This document shows positions 61,445-64,000 of a stretch of 64,000 nucleotides of DNA, in pieces (position 1 is the first letter of the stretch; every line of letters starts with the position of its first letter). A program made the position numbers and the translations under genes. Origin of the DNA: Namhaeicola sp039715085 (GTDB lineage Bacteria; Bacteroidota; Bacteroidia; Flavobacteriales; Flavobacteriaceae); the NCBI GenBank assembly GCA_039715085.1, contig JBDLIB010000001.1:1-64000 (forward strand). Reading direction: 5' to 3'. The notes under the pieces are model-generated. The model did not search any database and was not told the DNA's origin. It was given only the letters and a program-made list of their open reading frames with translations.

Positions 61445-62783
61445 AAAAATATTATTTTTTGTATTTATTGGCTTGGCAATTCAATTACAAGCTCAGGAAA
61501 AGGTGAAGATCGACGGAGTTGCCACAGTGGTAGGTAAGAACATAGTACTTGATTCGGAAGTTGATGCTTTTAAACTTGAAATGTTACAGCAGAGTGATGG
61601 AAAGGCCGATGTTAATGATTGTGATATGCTTGAAAAAATTATGCGTAGAAAATTATTGGCTCATCACGCGGTGATTGATAGTGTGGTGGTTTCTGAGGCT
61701 GAAATTAATCAGCAAGTGCAACGTAAGATTCAATACTTCTCTCAACAATTAGGTTCTGAGGAAAAAATGCTGGAATTCTATGGTTTCGAATCTATGAAAG
61801 ACATGAACGAGGAGTTGTATCAGGTTGAAAAAGAAAATATGCTTATCAACAGAGAGCAACAACAAATTACTGCCGATATTGATATCACTCCCGAAGAAGT
61901 TAAAAGGTATTTTTATAGTTTAAAAGAAGAAGGAAATTTACCGGAATTCGGTTCTGAAATTGAACTGGCACAGATAGTATTGAATATTGAGCCATCAGAG
62001 GAGGAAAAACAACGTGTAATAGACAGATTGAATGAAATTAGAGGGCAGGTTGAACAGGGCGAAAGCTTTAAGATGAAAACTATTTTATATTCAGACGATC
62101 CAGGAGTAAGTCAAAATAGTGGTGAATATACGATTGATAGAAACAGTCCGTTTGTTAAAGAGTTTAAAGAGGCTGCTTTTAGTTTAGATGAAGGAGAAAT
62201 GTCTGAGCCATTTAAATCCGATTTCGGTTATCATATCTTACAGGTAGAAAAAATTAAGGGAAAAGAAAGAGTTGCACGCCATTTATTGATGCAACCAAAG
62301 ATCAGTGATGCGGTTTTGGATAAATCAAAAGACTCTTTAAATAAAATTCGTGAGGATATCTTAAAGCATGAAATTACTTTCGAAGAAGCTGTGCTAAAAT
62401 ATTCAAATGATAAAGATACAAGACAAAATAAAGGATTGATCGTAAACCCACAATCCGGAGATACACATTTTGAATTAACCAGGATGGACCCAGAGCTTTA
62501 CTCAAAAGTAAGTAATTTAAAAGCTGGAGAATACAGCAGTGTTTTTTATGAAGAATCCCGTGAAGGGAAAAAAATGTTCAAGTTTCTGTTGTTAAAATCA
62601 AAAACGGAGGCTCATAAAGCAGATCTCGCTATTGACTTTGTAAAAATTAAAAATCTGGCATTGCAGAAGAAAAAAGAGGAAGAGATAGATGAATGGGTAA
62701 AGGATAAAATTGGAGATACTTATATTAAAATTAATAAAAAGTTCAAGGACTGTAAATTTGAAAATAACTGGACAAAAAATTAG
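61437..62783 (+). CDS. surA: SurA-type peptidyl-prolyl isomerase
   Basis: 448 residues from the ATG at 61437 (overlap ATGATTAA with the lipoprotein gene). Signal peptide, SurA N domain (VKIDGVATVVGKNIVLDSEV), one clear parvulin domain (IELAQIVLNIEPS...DFGYHILQVEKIKGKERVA) and a second one towards the C-terminus (ARHLLMQPKISDAVL...). It escorts outer-membrane proteins across the periplasm. Confidence 0.9.
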   Translation: MIKKILFFVFIGLAIQLQAQEKVKIDGVATVVGKNIVLDSEVDAFKLEMLQQSDGKADVNDCDMLEKIMRRKLLAHHAVIDSVVVSEAEINQQVQRKIQYFSQQLGSEEKMLEFYGFESMKDMNEELYQVEKENMLINREQQQITADIDITPEEVKRYFYSLKEEGNLPEFGSEIELAQIVLNIEPSEEEKQRVIDRLNEIRGQVEQGESFKMKTILYSDDPGVSQNSGEYTIDRNSPFVKEFKEAAFSLDEGEMSEPFKSDFGYHILQVEKIKGKERVARHLLMQPKISDAVLDKSKDSLNKIREDILKHEITFEEAVLKYSNDKDTRQNKGLIVNPQSGDTHFELTRMDPELYSKVSNLKAGEYSSVFYEESREGKKMFKFLLLKSKTEAHKADLAIDFVKIKNLALQKKKEEEIDEWVKDKIGDTYIKINKKFKDCKFENNWTKN

Positions 62784-62791
62784 GTAATTAG

Positions 62792-63745
62792 ATGTCGGAT
62801 GTAGATCAGATCAAAAAATTAGTCCAAAATCAACAATTATTAAAGCAGGAAATTGCCAAAATTATTGTTGGCCAGGAACATGCCGTAAACAGTGTTCTAC
62901 TTTCGGTTCTTTGTGGTGGACATTCTTTGCTGATAGGGGTGCCAGGCCTGGCAAAAACACTTTTGGTACATACAGTTTCACAGGCTTTAGGATTAGATTT
63001 TAAACGTATCCAATTTACACCTGATTTGATGCCATCTGATATTTTGGGAAGTGAGATCTTAGATGAGAACAGGCATTTTAAATTTATTAAAGGCCCTGTT
63101 TTTTCGAATATAATTTTAGCCGATGAGATCAATCGAACCCCACCCAAGACCCAGGCAGCCTTATTAGAAGCGATGCAGGAGCGATCGGTTACTGTTGCCG
63201 GACATCATTATAAATTAGATAAGCCATTTTTTGTTCTGGCAACCCAAAATCCTATTGAGCAGGAAGGGACTTACCCTTTACCGGAAGCACAACTGGATAG
63301 ATTTATGTTTTCAATTTACCTGGATTACCCAAGTTTCGAAGAAGAGGTTTTGGTGGCAAAAATTACTACAACGGATGATAAAGTAGAGGTCAACCCTATA
63401 TTTAATGCAGAAGAAATTAATAATTATCAGCACCTGATAAGAAGAATTCCTATAGCCGATAATGTAGTGGAGTACGCTGTGAATCTGGTTTCTAAAACAC
63501 GGCCCAATTCCGATAAGGCTACCGAACTCGTAAAAAATTATATAGATTGGGGTGCAGGTCCAAGGGCTTCACAAAGTTTAGTTCTCGCTGCAAAAGCCCA
63601 TGCTGCAATTAATGGTAAATTTTCACCCGATATTGAGGATGTTCAGGCTGTTGCCCCCGGAATTTTACATCACAGAATTGTAAAGAACTACAAAGCTGAA
63701 GCGGAAGGAATTACCGAAAATGATATCATTAGTTCGCTTTATTAA
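62792..63745 (+). CDS. MoxR-family AAA+ ATPase
   Basis: A 317-residue, full-length protein with Walker A LIGVPGLAKTLLV, Walker B IILADEINRTPPKTQAALLE, and sensor 1 FVLATQNPIEQEGTYPLPEA. MoxR ATPases act as chaperones for VWA-domain partners. In many Bacteroidota they head a DUF58-BatA operon, but here the next gene begins about 190 bp away and does not look like DUF58. It lies 8 bp after surA. Confidence 0.94.
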   Translation: MSDVDQIKKLVQNQQLLKQEIAKIIVGQEHAVNSVLLSVLCGGHSLLIGVPGLAKTLLVHTVSQALGLDFKRIQFTPDLMPSDILGSEILDENRHFKFIKGPVFSNIILADEINRTPPKTQAALLEAMQERSVTVAGHHYKLDKPFFVLATQNPIEQEGTYPLPEAQLDRFMFSIYLDYPSFEEEVLVAKITTTDDKVEVNPIFNAEEINNYQHLIRRIPIADNVVEYAVNLVSKTRPNSDKATELVKNYIDWGAGPRASQSLVLAAKAHAAINGKFSPDIEDVQAVAPGILHHRIVKNYKAEAEGITENDIISSLY

Positions 63746-63785
63746 ATATCACATTTCCACTACAAAAAAACCAATAATTTTCTTG

Positions 63786-63815
63786 TTGCTAAATCGTTAA
63801 TTATGTGTATCTTTG
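63786..63815 (+). promoter_or_regulatory. Bacteroidota-type promoter
   Basis: TTG at 63786-63788 and TATCTTTG at 63808-63815 match the TTG / TAnnTTTG pattern with a 19-base spacer. It would drive the partial gene at 63934, leaving a leader of roughly 110 nt. Confidence 0.65.
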
Positions 63816-63819
63816 CACA

Positions 63820-63855
63820 CCTTTTTGACGAGCTCAGATTCCAAAAAGGTTTTTT
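63820..63855 (+). terminator. Stem-loop with T-run in the leader
   Basis: CCTTTTT (63820-63826) and AAAAAGG (63843-63849), followed by TTTTTTA. It is either the terminator of the surA-moxR cluster or, because it comes right after the promoter above, an attenuator in the leader of the next gene. Confidence 0.5.
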
Positions 63856-63933
63856 ATTGATTAAGTAAAATCGCTCTTATTGATTTTTTTCGTGTAAGAA
63901 TCTGAAAAACAATAAGATACAAAACAATTGTAT

Positions 63934-64000
63934 ATGTCATCATTACAAGAAAAATTAGAATTATACACAGCTAATGCTAAGGAGTTAGGTGTAGAAGTTG
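63934..64000 (+). CDS. Partial unknown gene, 5' end
   Basis: An ATG-started frame runs off the window, with the first residues MSSLQEKLELYTANAKELGV. It might be a DUF2853-type small helical protein, a guess from the first 22 residues only. It is preceded by a good promoter and leader. Confidence 0.5.
   Translation, partial: MSSLQEKLELYTANAKELGVEV

Noticed and set aside
1..64000. CRISPR arrays, rRNA genes, riboswitches
   Set aside because: No regularly spaced short repeats, no rRNA-like sequence and no riboswitch consensus was recognised on either strand.

Overview
The window is AT-rich DNA from a Bacteroidota bacterium, most likely a member of the Flavobacteriaceae. The pointers are a Bacteroides-type tra gene set, RteC, GLPGLI and DUF493 proteins, the near absence of Shine-Dalgarno sequences, and a TTG-N19-TAnnTTTG promoter at the right end. 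About 52 kb of accessory DNA (1-52.2 kb) abuts a tRNA-Met gene. To the right of it lies ordinary chromosomal core DNA (52.4-64 kb: START-like protein, aminotransferase IV, YqgE, HU, Fmt, RecQ, NadR-like ATPase, DUF493, three parvulin-type chaperones, MoxR).

Layout: (a) 0-13.4 kb is a defence patchwork. It starts with the right end of an IS256-family element and a DUF4145 protein, then an OLD-type ATPase/TOPRIM nuclease with a small beta-strand-rich protein on each side, a RelA/SpoT-domain synthetase, a Hachiman pair (hamB, hamA), a second OLD-type nuclease and a protein with a C-terminal HEPN-like R-x4-H motif. Two unrelated families of non-coding direct repeats lie at the gene-block borders. 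(b) 13.5-21.5 kb is a traE-F-G-I-J-K-M-N block (type IV secretion parts) with a divergent amidase. (c) 21.6-27.8 kb is a six-gene co-directional operon: an HTH-S24 self-cleaving type regulator, a CD-NTase ending in glycine, an E2-E1-JAB fusion, a DUF6602-like nuclease, a ChaC-like gamma-glutamylcyclotransferase, and a second CD-NTase with a glycine-rich hydrophobic N-terminus. It is CBASS-like, but its composition is unusual, and it is my main candidate for an undescribed system. (d) 28-39.8 kb holds replication-type and regulatory genes of the mobile element (DnaC-like ATPase, replication-initiator-like protein, HTH protein, RteC, two paralogous response regulators, a TPR histidine kinase, a small lipoprotein, a LytTR protein with a degenerate receiver). 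Inserted between the two response regulators is a three-gene block: unknown protein, MBL-fold hydrolase, membrane patatin. (e) 40-46.8 kb holds a 4-TM protein coupled to a second MBL-fold hydrolase, an Mrr-nuclease/STAND ATPase/TPR protein, a frameshifted PLD-family gene and a small divergent repressor module. (f) 47.5-51.5 kb encodes a small secreted protein, a GLPGLI protein and a large outer-membrane beta-barrel protein with no ordinary start codon. (g) 51.5-52.2 kb is decayed DNA leading to the tRNA.

How the parts fit: the tra and regulatory genes are pieces of a conjugative element, but no relaxase, coupling protein or integrase is visible in this window. The element has either decayed or been split by insertions, and it carries at least five separable anti-phage-type modules. 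No functions were tested. Family assignments rest on motifs read by eye.
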